From positions 434,001 through 498,000 of the forward strand of contig NZ_JAHFZZ010000001.1 in assembly GCF_018603905.1 (NCBI RefSeq): 64,000 nucleotides of DNA. The letters run 5' to 3'. The DNA is from Nonomuraea sp. NEAU-A123. Lineage in GTDB: Bacteria > Actinomycetota > Actinomycetes > Streptosporangiales > Streptosporangiaceae. Numbering within the stretch: the first letter of the stretch is position 1; each line of letters begins with the position of its first letter. A model generated the notes under the pieces. It searched no databases. It had not been told where the DNA came from and saw nothing but the letters and a program-made list of their open reading frames with translations. This document shows positions 54,826-62,399 of the stretch, piece by piece. The position numbers and the translations under genes were made by a program.

Positions 54826-55206
54826 GGGGGTGACTGGCTTCGACTTCGATCTTGCAAGTCAGGTGAAGCGGGCCGAGGACTGCGGACATAACCTCGTTAA
54901 CACTGTGACCGCAAACAACAAGTGCCAATTCTAAGCGCACTGTGGTAGGCCAGGGTTCCCTGGCTCTCGCTGCCTAAGTAGCGAAACCACTGTCAGCCCG
55001 GGACTGCCTTCGGCCCGGGACCTGGCATCGTTAGAAGGCTCAACCGCTCGACCCGGCCACGGGGGAGAGCGGGAAATCAAACAGTGGCTGAGCCCGTCGG
55101 TGACACGCCTGCGTGATTACCGGGGCTGAGAAAAGCACAGCAGGCTGCGCCCGGAGAAGCCCTGCCTTGGGGTTGAAGGACGCGGGTTCGATTCCCGCCA
55201 CCTCCA
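54826..55206 (+). ncRNA. ssrA: Transfer-messenger RNA (tmRNA)
   Basis: The 5' GGGGGUG pairs with 3' CACCUCC (one G-U) as the acceptor stem, followed by the conserved GACTGGCTTCGAC and, at the 3' end, the T-arm GGGTTCGATTCCC. The CCA is not encoded. The tag frame opens at GCC 54924 and ends at TAA 54975-54977, giving ANSKRTVVGQGSLALAA, with the usual LALAA degradation signal. With SmpB it performs trans-translation. Pseudoknot stems follow the tag (e.g. CCCGGGAC/GCCCGGGAC region). Confidence 0.96.
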
Positions 55207-55215
55207 CAAGATCAC

Positions 55216-55259
55216 ACCGCCTCTGACCTGCCAAAACATCGGCAGGCAGGGGCGGTTTT
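55216..55259 (+). terminator. tmRNA terminator
   Basis: ACCGCC and GGCGGT arms plus an inner CCTGCC/GGCAGG stem end in TTTT, nine bases after the tmRNA. A close copy lies at 59835-59871 without an upstream plus-strand gene. Confidence 0.85.
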
Positions 55260-55510
55260 CTGTGCGTGGACGCACCATGGACGCACGGGCCATCGGACGG
55301 GGACGTAAGCCCAGGTCGGTGCCTACGTTCGCGGAACCGCTCCCGACGAAGGGACACAAGGTTCCGCGCAAAGAAGGCCGAAGGCATCGAGCTCAAGGTG
55401 CTTGTTCAGCTCGGCCTGGGTGATGCCGAGCTGGTGGGTGAGCGAGGCCACCGGCACGTGTGGGGCTCAGTAATAGGATTTGGTGTCTGACCTGCCGATT
55501 CTCGGTGGTT

Positions 55511-55664
55511 TCAGCCGGCGATCTGGCACTCGTTGATGAGGCCGCAGAGGATGGCGGTGCGGTGGACTCTTGATGACGCGCAGGTCGGCGTTGGCGAAGA
55601 CCGCGTCGAAGGCATCGGTGAACTGGCCGCCGCGGTCGCGGATCAGGCTGACCCCGGTCCACCT
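55511..55664 (-). pseudogene. Transposase (integrase-core) remnant
   Basis: On the minus strand LIRDRGGQFTDAFDAVFANA then DLRVIKSPP matches the DDE integrase core of IS481-like transposases; after a frame change the end reads ILCGLINECQIAG and a stop, like their C-terminal GGLINEY ending. The middle is deleted. The 250 bases between the tmRNA terminator and this remnant show only short frame scraps. Confidence 0.6.
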
Positions 55665-55686
55665 CCTCGGTGTGCCGGGCCGGGAT

Positions 55687-57678
55687 CTACCGGGGGGTCT
55701 GTGCCGTTGGCTGTGGCGATCGGCTTGTCGGTCTGGAGATCATCCTGGTGTGCTGTTCGCGCTCGCTGGCGAGTCGTGGAGCCCACACAGGTTCTCCATC
55801 CGGAGCGGACGCGGGCTCCTCGCGGTAGAAGATGTCGATGTCGACCTCTTCACCGCCCATGACCACTGTGTCCCACGCGTCGCTGATGACCAGGATGCGC
55901 AAGGTCTCAGCCGACAGTCGGCCGAAGTGGGCACGCAGCGCGGTGTCGTCGGGCAAGCCGGAGACGCGCTGTGACAGACGGCCCCGGATGATCCCGAGCC
56001 GGTTCATCAGTGTGTCGGTGTCCGCCGCGACCTGCGCGTCGGAACTCGGAGGGCCCTGCGCGTCGGCGCAGCCCTTGGTGATGTTGTCCTTGATGGCACG
56101 GGTGACGCCGTCCTCGTCGGTCGTGACCATCGCCTGCCAGGCACGGCTCTTGTGCCGGTACTGGAGCATCGCCATGGCTGCCTCGTGGCGGATGAAGTCC
56201 GCGTCGCGGAAGGCCCGCCCGCGCCAGGCCTGGTTGAGCGACCGGGCCAGAGAGATGGCCGAGGCCAGCCCGCTGTTGAGCCCGCGACCCGGCCAGAAGT
56301 GGATGGCGTTGGCGGCGTCGCCGAGCAGGAAGCCGTAGGTGCCCGGGGTGGCGGACGTCGGGGCGTGCAGGCGCGCGGTGAAGCGCGGCCGCTGCACCAT
56401 GTCGAGCCGGAAGGCGGTGACGGCGCTGAGGTTGTGCCCTGCCACGCCGAACATCGCCAGCCCTTCCTGCACCCGCCGCCACAGGGCAGACCCTTTGATC
56501 AGGGCGGGCAGGAACAAGGTGCCGTGCGTGGAGCAGTGGAAGTCGCCGTCGTCGGTACGGCCCATCATGCACGGGTTGGCGGCGACACACTCCTCGAACA
56601 CGCGACGGACGGGATCGATGCCGATGACCTCCTCGGCCTCCTCGTCGGTGAGTCGCATGTTGAGGAAACCCTCGCCGCCCAGGGCGTTGAGCAGGTAGCG
56701 GTTCTGGGCCACGGTCAGCAGGACCGACATGGCGTCAGGCAGGTCGGACTTGACGCGTAAGCCCAGCACGACATCCTGCAGGTGCTTGCCGTCAAGGGAG
56801 TAGATCGAGCTGTCGGCGGTGCCGAACTTGCCGGTGAAATGCTCCCGCGTGCGCGAACGGCCACCCTCGCAGATGGCGAGCACATGATCCTGCTTTGCGC
56901 TGTCGCCATGCTCGTCGGGATCGAATCGGGTGGGGACGAGCCGGATGCGGTCGAACTTCTCGCCGGCCATCTCCAGGAGCGTGTCCTCGATGTAGGAGAT
57001 GCGAAGGTTGCGCGGGGCGTGTCCTCGGATGGAGTCGGGGCCGGGTGGCCACATCTCGGAGTACGCCCCGGGCTTGAACAGCCGAGCCTGCACCGGGCCG
57101 GGGAGGTTCATGTACTGGCGGCTCTGAACCGTGACGACCTGCTGGCGCCGTACATTGCCCTGATCTTGCCCCTTCCACGTGACCCGAGAACCGTCCTGGG
57201 TCCAGCGGCCGTCGTAGACGGTGACGACGACCCGTGAGCCCATGAGGTGCTCCAGGAGGAGCGCGAAGCTCAGCCCGACGGGCCCACCGCCGGAAACGGT
57301 CACCCGGAGTATCGGCCCCGGATCGACAGGCGGGGCGGGTCCGCTCGCTTGCGGCAGCGAGGATGCGCCGTGGATCGTCGCGACGTCGTCGGAGGGCAGG
57401 AAGCGGAACTGCTCTTCGCCGATCGTGATCAGGTCACCCGGTTGGAGCACCTGTGAGGTGACGCGCCTGCCGTTGACCAGCGTTCCGTTGCGGCTTCCCA
57501 GGTCGTGCAGGATGTAACTCCCTGCCGCGTAGCGTATCTCGGCGTGGCGGCGCGAAGCTCGTTCGCTGGAGAGCACCACGCTGCAGTCTTGCCTGCGGCC
57601 GAAGGTGGTCGGCGTGTCACCGAGCGGGAAGCGGCGGTCGGTGAGGGGGCCGTCGTGTCCGACGATGGCAGGGGGCAT
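55687..57678 (-). CDS. FHA domain fused to an FAD-dependent monooxygenase-like protein
   Basis: The 663-residue protein has an N-terminal FHA phosphothreonine-binding domain (residues about 20-95: Gly27-Arg28, SRRHAEI, GSRNGTLVNG). A short linker leads into a flavoprotein with the dinucleotide motif VSGGGPVGLS (128-137), and the ribityl-phosphate motif GDAANAIHFWPGRGLNSG (453-470), as in MICAL/p-hydroxybenzoate-hydroxylase-type monooxygenases. No membrane segment. ATG follows AAGGAAGG. The last ~30 residues are low-complexity and end beside the transposase remnant, so the native C-terminus may be altered. I know no characterised protein with this pairing. Confidence 0.78.
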   Translation of the reverse strand: MPPAIVGHDGPLTDRRFPLGDTPTTFGRRQDCSVVLSSERASRRHAEIRYAAGSYILHDLGSRNGTLVNGRRVTSQVLQPGDLITIGEEQFRFLPSDDVATIHGASSLPQASGPAPPVDPGPILRVTVSGGGPVGLSFALLLEHLMGSRVVVTVYDGRWTQDGSRVTWKGQDQGNVRRQQVVTVQSRQYMNLPGPVQARLFKPGAYSEMWPPGPDSIRGHAPRNLRISYIEDTLLEMAGEKFDRIRLVPTRFDPDEHGDSAKQDHVLAICEGGRSRTREHFTGKFGTADSSIYSLDGKHLQDVVLGLRVKSDLPDAMSVLLTVAQNRYLLNALGGEGFLNMRLTDEEAEEVIGIDPVRRVFEECVAANPCMMGRTDDGDFHCSTHGTLFLPALIKGSALWRRVQEGLAMFGVAGHNLSAVTAFRLDMVQRPRFTARLHAPTSATPGTYGFLLGDAANAIHFWPGRGLNSGLASAISLARSLNQAWRGRAFRDADFIRHEAAMAMLQYRHKSRAWQAMVTTDEDGVTRAIKDNITKGCADAQGPPSSDAQVAADTDTLMNRLGIIRGRLSQRVSGLPDDTALRAHFGRLSAETLRILVISDAWDTVVMGGEEVDIDIFYREEPASAPDGEPVWAPRLASEREQHTRMISRPTSRSPQPTAQTPR

Positions 57679-57758
57679 GATGCCTTCCTTATCGTGACAA
57701 GAGATCTAGTCATCGATGAGTCCAAGTCCATCATGTGCGACCAAAAGCAGCCGCGTAA

Positions 57759-57965
57759 GTGAGAAGTACGCATATCGGCTCGGTCGGTGATGTGTGTCCC
57801 GGCCTTGCGGATCACCTCGATTTGGGGAACCTGGCGTTGAGTTGTCGCGCTCTGGGGCGTTCGGGTGAGGCGGTGCCTCTGCTTGAGCAAGCGTCGGCGA
57901 TTACCGAGTCGGCGCGGGGATCCGACCACCCCGACGCAGACAAGCTGCGGTGGCATGTCGATTGA
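57759..57965 (+). pseudogene. Fragment of a tetratricopeptide-repeat protein
   Basis: The 68-codon frame contains LGNLALSCRALGRSGEAVPL, LEQASAITESARGSDHPDA, a TPR unit typical of large actinobacterial TPR/NB-ARC proteins. It has no start signal and only about one repeat, so it looks like the 3' end of a lost gene. The terminator at 58061 may have served it. Confidence 0.55.
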
Positions 57966-58060
57966 TCTGTGCAGGACATGTGACAAGCACCTCCACCCAT
58001 GTGGCGTTACTCGAAACACTGCTCTTCCAGAGCGGTGGCGAGTAGCGCTGAGGTGTGATC

Positions 58061-58093
58061 AACGGCGGTGTCCTTGTGGACACCGCCGTTTTT
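58061..58093 (+). terminator. Terminator, perfect 13-bp stem
   Basis: AACGGCGGTGTCC (58061-58073), loop TTGT, GGACACCGCCGTT (58078-58090), then TTT. It is on the plus strand after the TPR fragment. Confidence 0.85.
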
Positions 58094-58318
58094 GCGTTGT
58101 ACGTGCAGGAGGGGTGAGGGCCACGGTGATTCGGAGCTGGTACGTGGTCATGGTGGTCTCCAGTTGTTGGACGGTAGGAGGACCATTGAGGTAGGGCGGT
58201 GTCGCGCTTATGTCGCACCACGCGCGTGATCATGCGGAGGCGATGGAGGGGCTCCAGACGAAGGCCGCCGAGCACATCCACGCCTGGCCGCCGTCTAGAC
58301 GTGCCCAGTCTGACCACG

Positions 58319-58352
58319 AAAAAGCCCCCCGAGCGACCGCACAGGGGGCTTT
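58319..58352 (-). terminator. Terminator of the small secreted-protein gene
   Basis: On the minus strand AAAGCCCCC and GGGGGGCTTTTT flank a 14-base loop, 14 bases after the second stop (58366). Its place after the downstream stop, not the UGA at 58492, supports the longer original gene. Confidence 0.75.
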
Positions 58353-58365
58353 ATGCATGACGGCG

Positions 58366-58686
58366 TCAGCAGAGGTCAACCCTCTGGTACGAAGCACCGG
58401 GGGAGGAGATGTTCTTCATGGTCTCGCCCGGAGACAGCTCCTTGCAGGGACTGTCGGGCCCGTTGTTCCAGATGATCTTGACGTCATAGGTTCAGGCGCA
58501 ACCGTTCTTGACCCGGACCCAGGGGTAGATGAGCCGATATTTGCCGCTGTCGATCTTCTTCACGCAGGAGATCGCGGTCTCCGCCTCCACGGGGTCGTCC
58601 GCGCTCGCGGCACCTGATCCAGCGATCAGCAGAAGCGCGGCGCCGGAGGCCACGGTCAACGCCCTGAATCCAGCTCTGATATTCAT
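58366..58686 (-). pseudogene. Small secreted protein gene with an in-frame TGA
   Basis: ATG 58686 opens a Sec signal peptide (FRALTVASGAALLLIAGSGAASA) and a mature part with CVKKIDSGKYRLIYPWVRVK, NGCA, then TGA (58492-58494). The same frame continues with TYDVKIIWNNGPDSPCKELS, PGETMKNISSPGASYQRVDL, C and a stop: 107 codons in all. Cysteine-rich small secreted proteins of this type (WxxGPDSxC ... PGASxxRxxxC) are common in actinomycetes. The TGA is probably a recent nonsense mutation; readthrough is the alternative. Confidence 0.65.
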
Positions 58687-59204
58687 TGAACCTCTTGGAT
58701 GGGGAGATCGTTTACGTCACTGGCGAACGTACCAAACATCCGCCACAAGATCGGCAAATCGGACGTTTCGTGGGTGCCCCATGGGTGCACGGGCCTGCTC
58801 CGGGCGGGCCGAGCCGGGTAGTGCCGATTGCGATGACGGCAGCAGAAGGGGCGGCAGCCGTGCGGCTGCCGTCCCTTCCAGTTGTCCGGTGCCTGGAGCC
58901 ATCCATCCGGCTCGGTGGCTCGCGGATGGGAGAGCTTCCGCTCGCCGCATGATCTCCAAGGGCGGAAGCGCGGCCGCTCCATCTACTCATCCGACTCGCC
59001 CTTGGGGGCCTCCCGCTGGCGCGGGCGCTGACCGACTACTTCGCGCAGGCCCGGACGTCCCTGGCCGTGGCCGACGACGCGGATGGGCCTGTCGCCGTAC
59101 CTGAGTTGAACGTGGGCGACACCGTCACAGAGGTAAGACGCCTGGTCAACCTGGTGACGACGCCACCAAGCCCGCGCCCGCTTCACTCGGCGACGACAGA
59201 ATCA
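58687..59204. other. Gene-poor stretch of the accessory island
   Basis: A GGCAGCCG/CGGCTGCC hairpin (58853-58870) is the only strong structure. From about 58980 to 59170 the plus strand reads LTDYFAQARTSLAVADDADG, then VPELNVGDTVTEVRRLVNLV, which looks protein-like with normal codon bias but has no start; it may be a gene remnant. I cannot name it. Confidence 0.35.
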
Positions 59205-59780
59205 TCATCTCCGACTGCCTGATAGGTGGGCCAGCAGCATGTCCAGCGGCCGCGGCACGTGATCGAGGTCGAGTGCCGCGACGAGCGGGGCAGCGTAGCG
59301 GATCTTGCGGCCACTGCCTGATCCCATGAAACGGCGCAGTTGGGCGTGAGTGGTGCTCCCGCGCCATGCGAGTTGCTTCTGGAGCGTGCGAAAGGAGCTG
59401 AGCTCGCCCTCGGCATCGACAACGCGCTCAACCGTGGCGGTGCCGAGGGCGCGGATCAGCTCGTCTTCCAGGTCAGCGACGCACACGAAGAATCCGAGCG
59501 CCTCCAGATCGCTTCGGCTGAGATGGGATCCAAGGCCGGCGCGCTCGAGACTCCGCTGGAAGTCGCCTTCCTCCCCGGCGTCGCACAGGCCGGCCAGCCG
59601 GAGATTGCGGCCGGGAGGGCCAAACCTGCCGAGATACGTCCCGATGTTCGTGGCACCGCCCATCGCCACAAGGGAGACGCCTTCGGCCTCTAGGTTCCGG
59701 CCATGGCGCTCGGCCAACGCTTCGATGGCCGACTTGTCACTCGCTCCCTCGACCAGGACCACGGTATGCGTGTCGCTCAC
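59205..59780 (-). CDS. Stand-alone TOPRIM-domain protein (OLD-like)
   Basis: The 191-residue protein starts at GTG 59780 and has TOPRIM features: VVLVEGASDKSAIEALAERH (Glu11), VAMGGATNIGTYLGRFG, and LCDAGEE (Asp67). The C-terminus has FRTLQKQLAWRG, and RRFMGSGSGRKIRYA. It matches TOPRIM proteins annotated in actinobacteria as OLD-family nuclease-like, but without the ABC ATPase domain. It may be a nuclease or nucleotidyl-transfer protein needing a partner; none is adjacent. It lies alone in the island. Confidence 0.78.
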   Translation of the reverse strand: MSDTHTVVLVEGASDKSAIEALAERHGRNLEAEGVSLVAMGGATNIGTYLGRFGPPGRNLRLAGLCDAGEEGDFQRSLERAGLGSHLSRSDLEALGFFVCVADLEDELIRALGTATVERVVDAEGELSSFRTLQKQLAWRGSTTHAQLRRFMGSGSGRKIRYAAPLVAALDLDHVPRPLDMLLAHLSGSRR

Positions 59781-59834
59781 GAGCCCAGCCTCGCACCGAA
59801 CTTGGCGAGGTTCATCCCCTTTTACGCGTTGGCA

Positions 59835-59871
59835 GACCTGCCGATTCATCGACAGGCAGGGGCGGGTTTTT
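59835..59871 (+). repeat. Second copy of the tmRNA terminator sequence
   Basis: GACCTGCC-GATTCATCGACAGG then CAGGGGCGGG and TTTTT closely resembles the tmRNA terminator at 55226-55257. No plus-strand gene lies upstream, so it looks like a duplicated end of an inserted element. A third partial match (GACCTGCCGATTC) lies at 55489. Confidence 0.6.
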
Positions 59872-59949
59872 GTTCGGGGTCGCACTTTTTGCGCAGAAGA
59901 TCGGGATGGGGGTGGGTGGCTCACCTGCAGCTGTCGACTTTCCAGAGCA

Positions 59950-60363
59950 TCAGATATCGGTGACCAGCTTGATGGACTGCCTTGTCAGGACGGCTATGGT
60001 CATGAAGTCGCGGTCGTCGCACAGCACCGTGAGGTTTTCCCGCTCTGCGGTGGCGGCAATGAGCAGGTCGGCCGGTCCGGCTGACCTATGCTGTCCAGCC
60101 TCGGTGAGTAGCTGCTGAACCTCAGCCGCGCGCTGCCAGGCGTGTTCACTCATCGGCACCCAGCCGAACAGGTCATGGAGCAGACGCACTTTCTCCAGGC
60201 GATCCGCAAGCGATCTCGCGGAAAAGAGAAACTCCAATTCGACGATCGGGCAGGTCGCGATGACACCTGCAGCAAGCTGATCAGACCACGCCTGCCGCAG
60301 CTTGGGTTCCTGCAAGATCCGGAACATGCCGGAAGTGTCGATAAGGTACAGGGCGGGTGTCAC
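59950..60363 (-). CDS. vapC: VapC-type PIN-domain toxin
   Basis: The 137-residue PIN nuclease has the four-acid site: Asp9 (YLIDTSG), Glu42 (VELEF), Asp99 (GPADLLIA) and Asp116/117 (VLCDDRDF). VapC toxins cleave tRNA or rRNA when released from antitoxin. GTG start overlaps the antitoxin stop by four bases (GTGA), giving a coupled vapB-vapC pair. Confidence 0.88.
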   Translation of the reverse strand: MTPALYLIDTSGMFRILQEPKLRQAWSDQLAAGVIATCPIVELEFLFSARSLADRLEKVRLLHDLFGWVPMSEHAWQRAAEVQQLLTEAGQHRSAGPADLLIAATAERENLTVLCDDRDFMTIAVLTRQSIKLVTDI

Positions 60364-60578
60364 CGGCGGTAAGTCGCCTTGTTGCCGACGAACTCATCGA
60401 AGTCTCCGCGGTCGGCCATCTCGCCAAGGGCGGCCAGGGCTCGCAGTCGCACCAGTCGCTGCCCCACCTCGCGGAGGGCAGCGTTGACCGTGTCCTTCTT
60501 CGTCTTAGTGCCGAGAACTTCGGCGGCTGTCGCCAGGGCCTCCTGGTCGATCTCGATCGGGGTCTTCACCATGGTCAT
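60360..60578 (-). CDS. vapB: VapB-type antitoxin
   Basis: The 72-residue protein has a short beta strand then a helix pair (VKTPIEIDQEALATAAEVLG, KKDTVNAALREVGQRLVRLR) as in VapB ribbon-helix-helix antitoxins, and an acidic/aromatic C-terminus that would wrap VapC. It is cotranscribed with vapC. Palindromes upstream are probable autoregulatory operators. Confidence 0.85.
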   Translation of the reverse strand: MTMVKTPIEIDQEALATAAEVLGTKTKKDTVNAALREVGQRLVRLRALAALGEMADRGDFDEFVGNKATYRR

Positions 60579-60611
60579 GGGATCACCGTCCTTAACGCTT
60601 GAAGGATACCA

Positions 60612-60644
60612 CGGATATCCGCAGTGGATGTCTGAGATATCTCA
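60612..60644. promoter_or_regulatory. Two palindromic operators upstream of vapBC
   Basis: CGGATATCCG (60612-60621) and TGAGATATCTCA (60633-60644) are perfect palindromes sharing a GATATC core, centres 22 bases apart, 34 bases upstream of the vapB ATG. Confidence 0.65.
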
Positions 60645-60647
60645 CGC

Positions 60648-60860
60648 TTGGATCAGTGGTCCGGGCGCTCGACTGACCCGCCACTCGCTGAGCCGCTCGC
60701 CGAAGTAGAGCCGATCAAGCGCCGCCGGTTCGTTCCGAGGGCTGAGGCACAGGCCGCCTTCGCCACCGCCCCGGTCATTGACCGGGACGCAGTACGGGCT
60801 GATCTGGATACGACGATCGATGACGAGCTACGCGATCCCTTCGACGGGACCGGCCTGTGA
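60648..60860 (+). CDS. Short antitoxin-like frame of uncertain status
   Basis: A TTG-initiated 70-codon frame with KRRRFVPRAEAQAAF and a C-terminal VIDRDAVRADLDTTIDDELR, DPFDG resembles the tails of Phd/VapB-like antitoxins (RADLDxxIDxxLxDPY). No ribosome site. It overlaps the end of the convergent aldehyde dehydrogenase gene by 33 bases. It could be the 3' end of a truncated antitoxin gene. Confidence 0.3.
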   Translation: MDQWSGRSTDPPLAEPLAEVEPIKRRRFVPRAEAQAAFATAPVIDRDAVRADLDTTIDDELRDPFDGTGL

Positions 60861-62399
60861 TCCGGAGTGAGCGAGGCGGTCTTCCCTTACCTCACGATCA
60901 CTCCCTCCAGTTCTTGAGTCACGTGGTTGACGTTCGCTGAGACGAGCCCCGCCTCTGTTGATCGCGACGATCTTCGGTTCGGTCAGCTGGTCGATGACGG
61001 ACTCGATGCCTTCGCGCCCGATGCCGGATCGCTTGAAGCCGCCGAAGGGCATGGCGTCGATCCGGAAGTCCGAGCTGGAGTTGATCAGCACCGCGCCGGC
61101 GGTGAGCGCGTCCGCGATGGCCAAGGCCCGGTCCACGTCGTGGGTGAACACCCCGGCCTGCAGACCGGTGTCGACGGCGTTCGCCGAGACGACGGCCTCG
61201 TGCAGGTCGGAGAACGGATCGATCAGCACCGCTGGTCCGAAGACCTCGTCGACGCGGATCCGTGCGTCGCCCGGCACGTCGGTGAGCACCGCGGGTGTCA
61301 CGAAGCTCCCCTTGCGGGCGCCGCCGGTGTGGAGGGTCGCTCCGGCGGCGACGGCCTCATCGATCCATGCCGCGACGCGCTGGGCTTCGGCCTCGGTGAC
61401 CAGCGGGCCGACGTCGGTGGCCGGGTCATGTTTGGTGCCGACGACGAGGGCGGCGGTGGCGCGTACGACCCTCTCCAGCACTTCGGGGTAGAGGTCCTCT
61501 TCGACGAAGACCCGCTGCACCGAAAGGCAGTTCTGGCCCGCGACCCCGAACGCGCCGTCGACGACGGCGGCGGCGACGGCGGCCGGGTCGGCGTCCGCGC
61601 AGGCGATCAGGGCATTGTTGCCGCCGAGTTCCATGATGAGTTTGCGGGCGGGTCCGCCTTGCGCGATGCGGTCGGCGGTACGCGGCCCGCCGGTGAAGGA
61701 CACCACGTCCACCAGCGGGTCGGCCACCAGCGCCTGCCCGGCGTTGACGCCGGGCACGGCGGCCAGGTATTCGCCGGGTACCCCGTTGTCCAGGAACAGC
61801 TCGACGAGTGCGAGCGCGGTCAGCGGGGTCGCCGGGGCGGGCTTGAGCACCACGGCGTTGCCGGCGAGCAGCGCCGGTCCGAGCTTGTGCGCGACCAGGT
61901 TGAGCGGGTCGTTGAACGGGGTGATGGTGGCGACGACGCCGACCGGTTCACGGGTGTACCAGCCGGTCCATCCCAGGCCGCGTGGGGTGTTGTCGAACGG
62001 GACGGTGCGACCGGTGAGCGCCGCCGCGGCCTGGCTGGTGAGCCGGAGTGTCTCGATCGCGCGCCCGACTTCGGCGCGGGCCTCGGTGATGGTCTTGCAG
62101 CCCTCGGTGGCGATGATCGTGGCGAACCGGTCCGCCGACGCGGCGAGGGCGGCCGCCGTACCCTCGATGGCGGCACGTCGTTCCCATAGCGGCCAGGCCA
62201 GACGGCGATGTCCCCGGGACACATAGGCGACGGCGCGCCGGACCTCGGTATCCGTAGCGTCCATCACGGTCCCCACGTACGCCCCGTCTTCCGGGTCGTG
62301 CACGGACATCCGCTGATCACCGTCGCGCCAGGCGCCTTCCCAGAAGCCGCCGGCCGGTGGCTGCCAAACCTGTCTGCTGTGCGAAACCTGCGGGCTCAT
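60828..62399 (-). CDS. Aldehyde dehydrogenase family protein
   Basis: The 523-residue NAD(P)-dependent aldehyde dehydrogenase has ITPFNDPLNLVAHKLGPAL, LELGGN-type MELGGNNALI with the catalytic Glu, FGVAGQNCLSVQRVFV with the catalytic Cys, and EVFGPAVLIDPF. The domain should end near MPFGGFKRSGIGREG ... PKIVAINR; about 45 extra low-complexity residues follow, suggesting the original stop was lost at the island boundary. ATG 62399 overlaps the upstream ABC gene by four bases (ATGA), so substrate may come from the imported peptide-like compound. Confidence 0.88.
   Translation of the reverse strand: MSPQVSHSRQVWQPPAGGFWEGAWRDGDQRMSVHDPEDGAYVGTVMDATDTEVRRAVAYVSRGHRRLAWPLWERRAAIEGTAAALAASADRFATIIATEGCKTITEARAEVGRAIETLRLTSQAAAALTGRTVPFDNTPRGLGWTGWYTREPVGVVATITPFNDPLNLVAHKLGPALLAGNAVVLKPAPATPLTALALVELFLDNGVPGEYLAAVPGVNAGQALVADPLVDVVSFTGGPRTADRIAQGGPARKLIMELGGNNALIACADADPAAVAAAVVDGAFGVAGQNCLSVQRVFVEEDLYPEVLERVVRATAALVVGTKHDPATDVGPLVTEAEAQRVAAWIDEAVAAGATLHTGGARKGSFVTPAVLTDVPGDARIRVDEVFGPAVLIDPFSDLHEAVVSANAVDTGLQAGVFTHDVDRALAIADALTAGAVLINSSSDFRIDAMPFGGFKRSGIGREGIESVIDQLTEPKIVAINRGGARLSERQPRDSRTGGSDREVREDRLAHSGSQAGPVEGIA

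Noticed and set aside
55484..55510. IS terminal inverted repeat containing GACCTGCCGATTC
   Set aside because: The other end of the element could not be found, so a complete insertion sequence cannot be claimed; only the transposase remnant is listed.
57979..57994. Attachment-site copy of the tmRNA 3' end (CACCTCCAC match)
   Set aside because: Only nine bases match and the T-arm sequence is missing; chance in GC-rich DNA is likely.
58686..58952. 88-codon plus-strand frame in the gene-poor stretch
   Set aside because: No ribosome site, no family resemblance, and competing frames on both strands of similar length.
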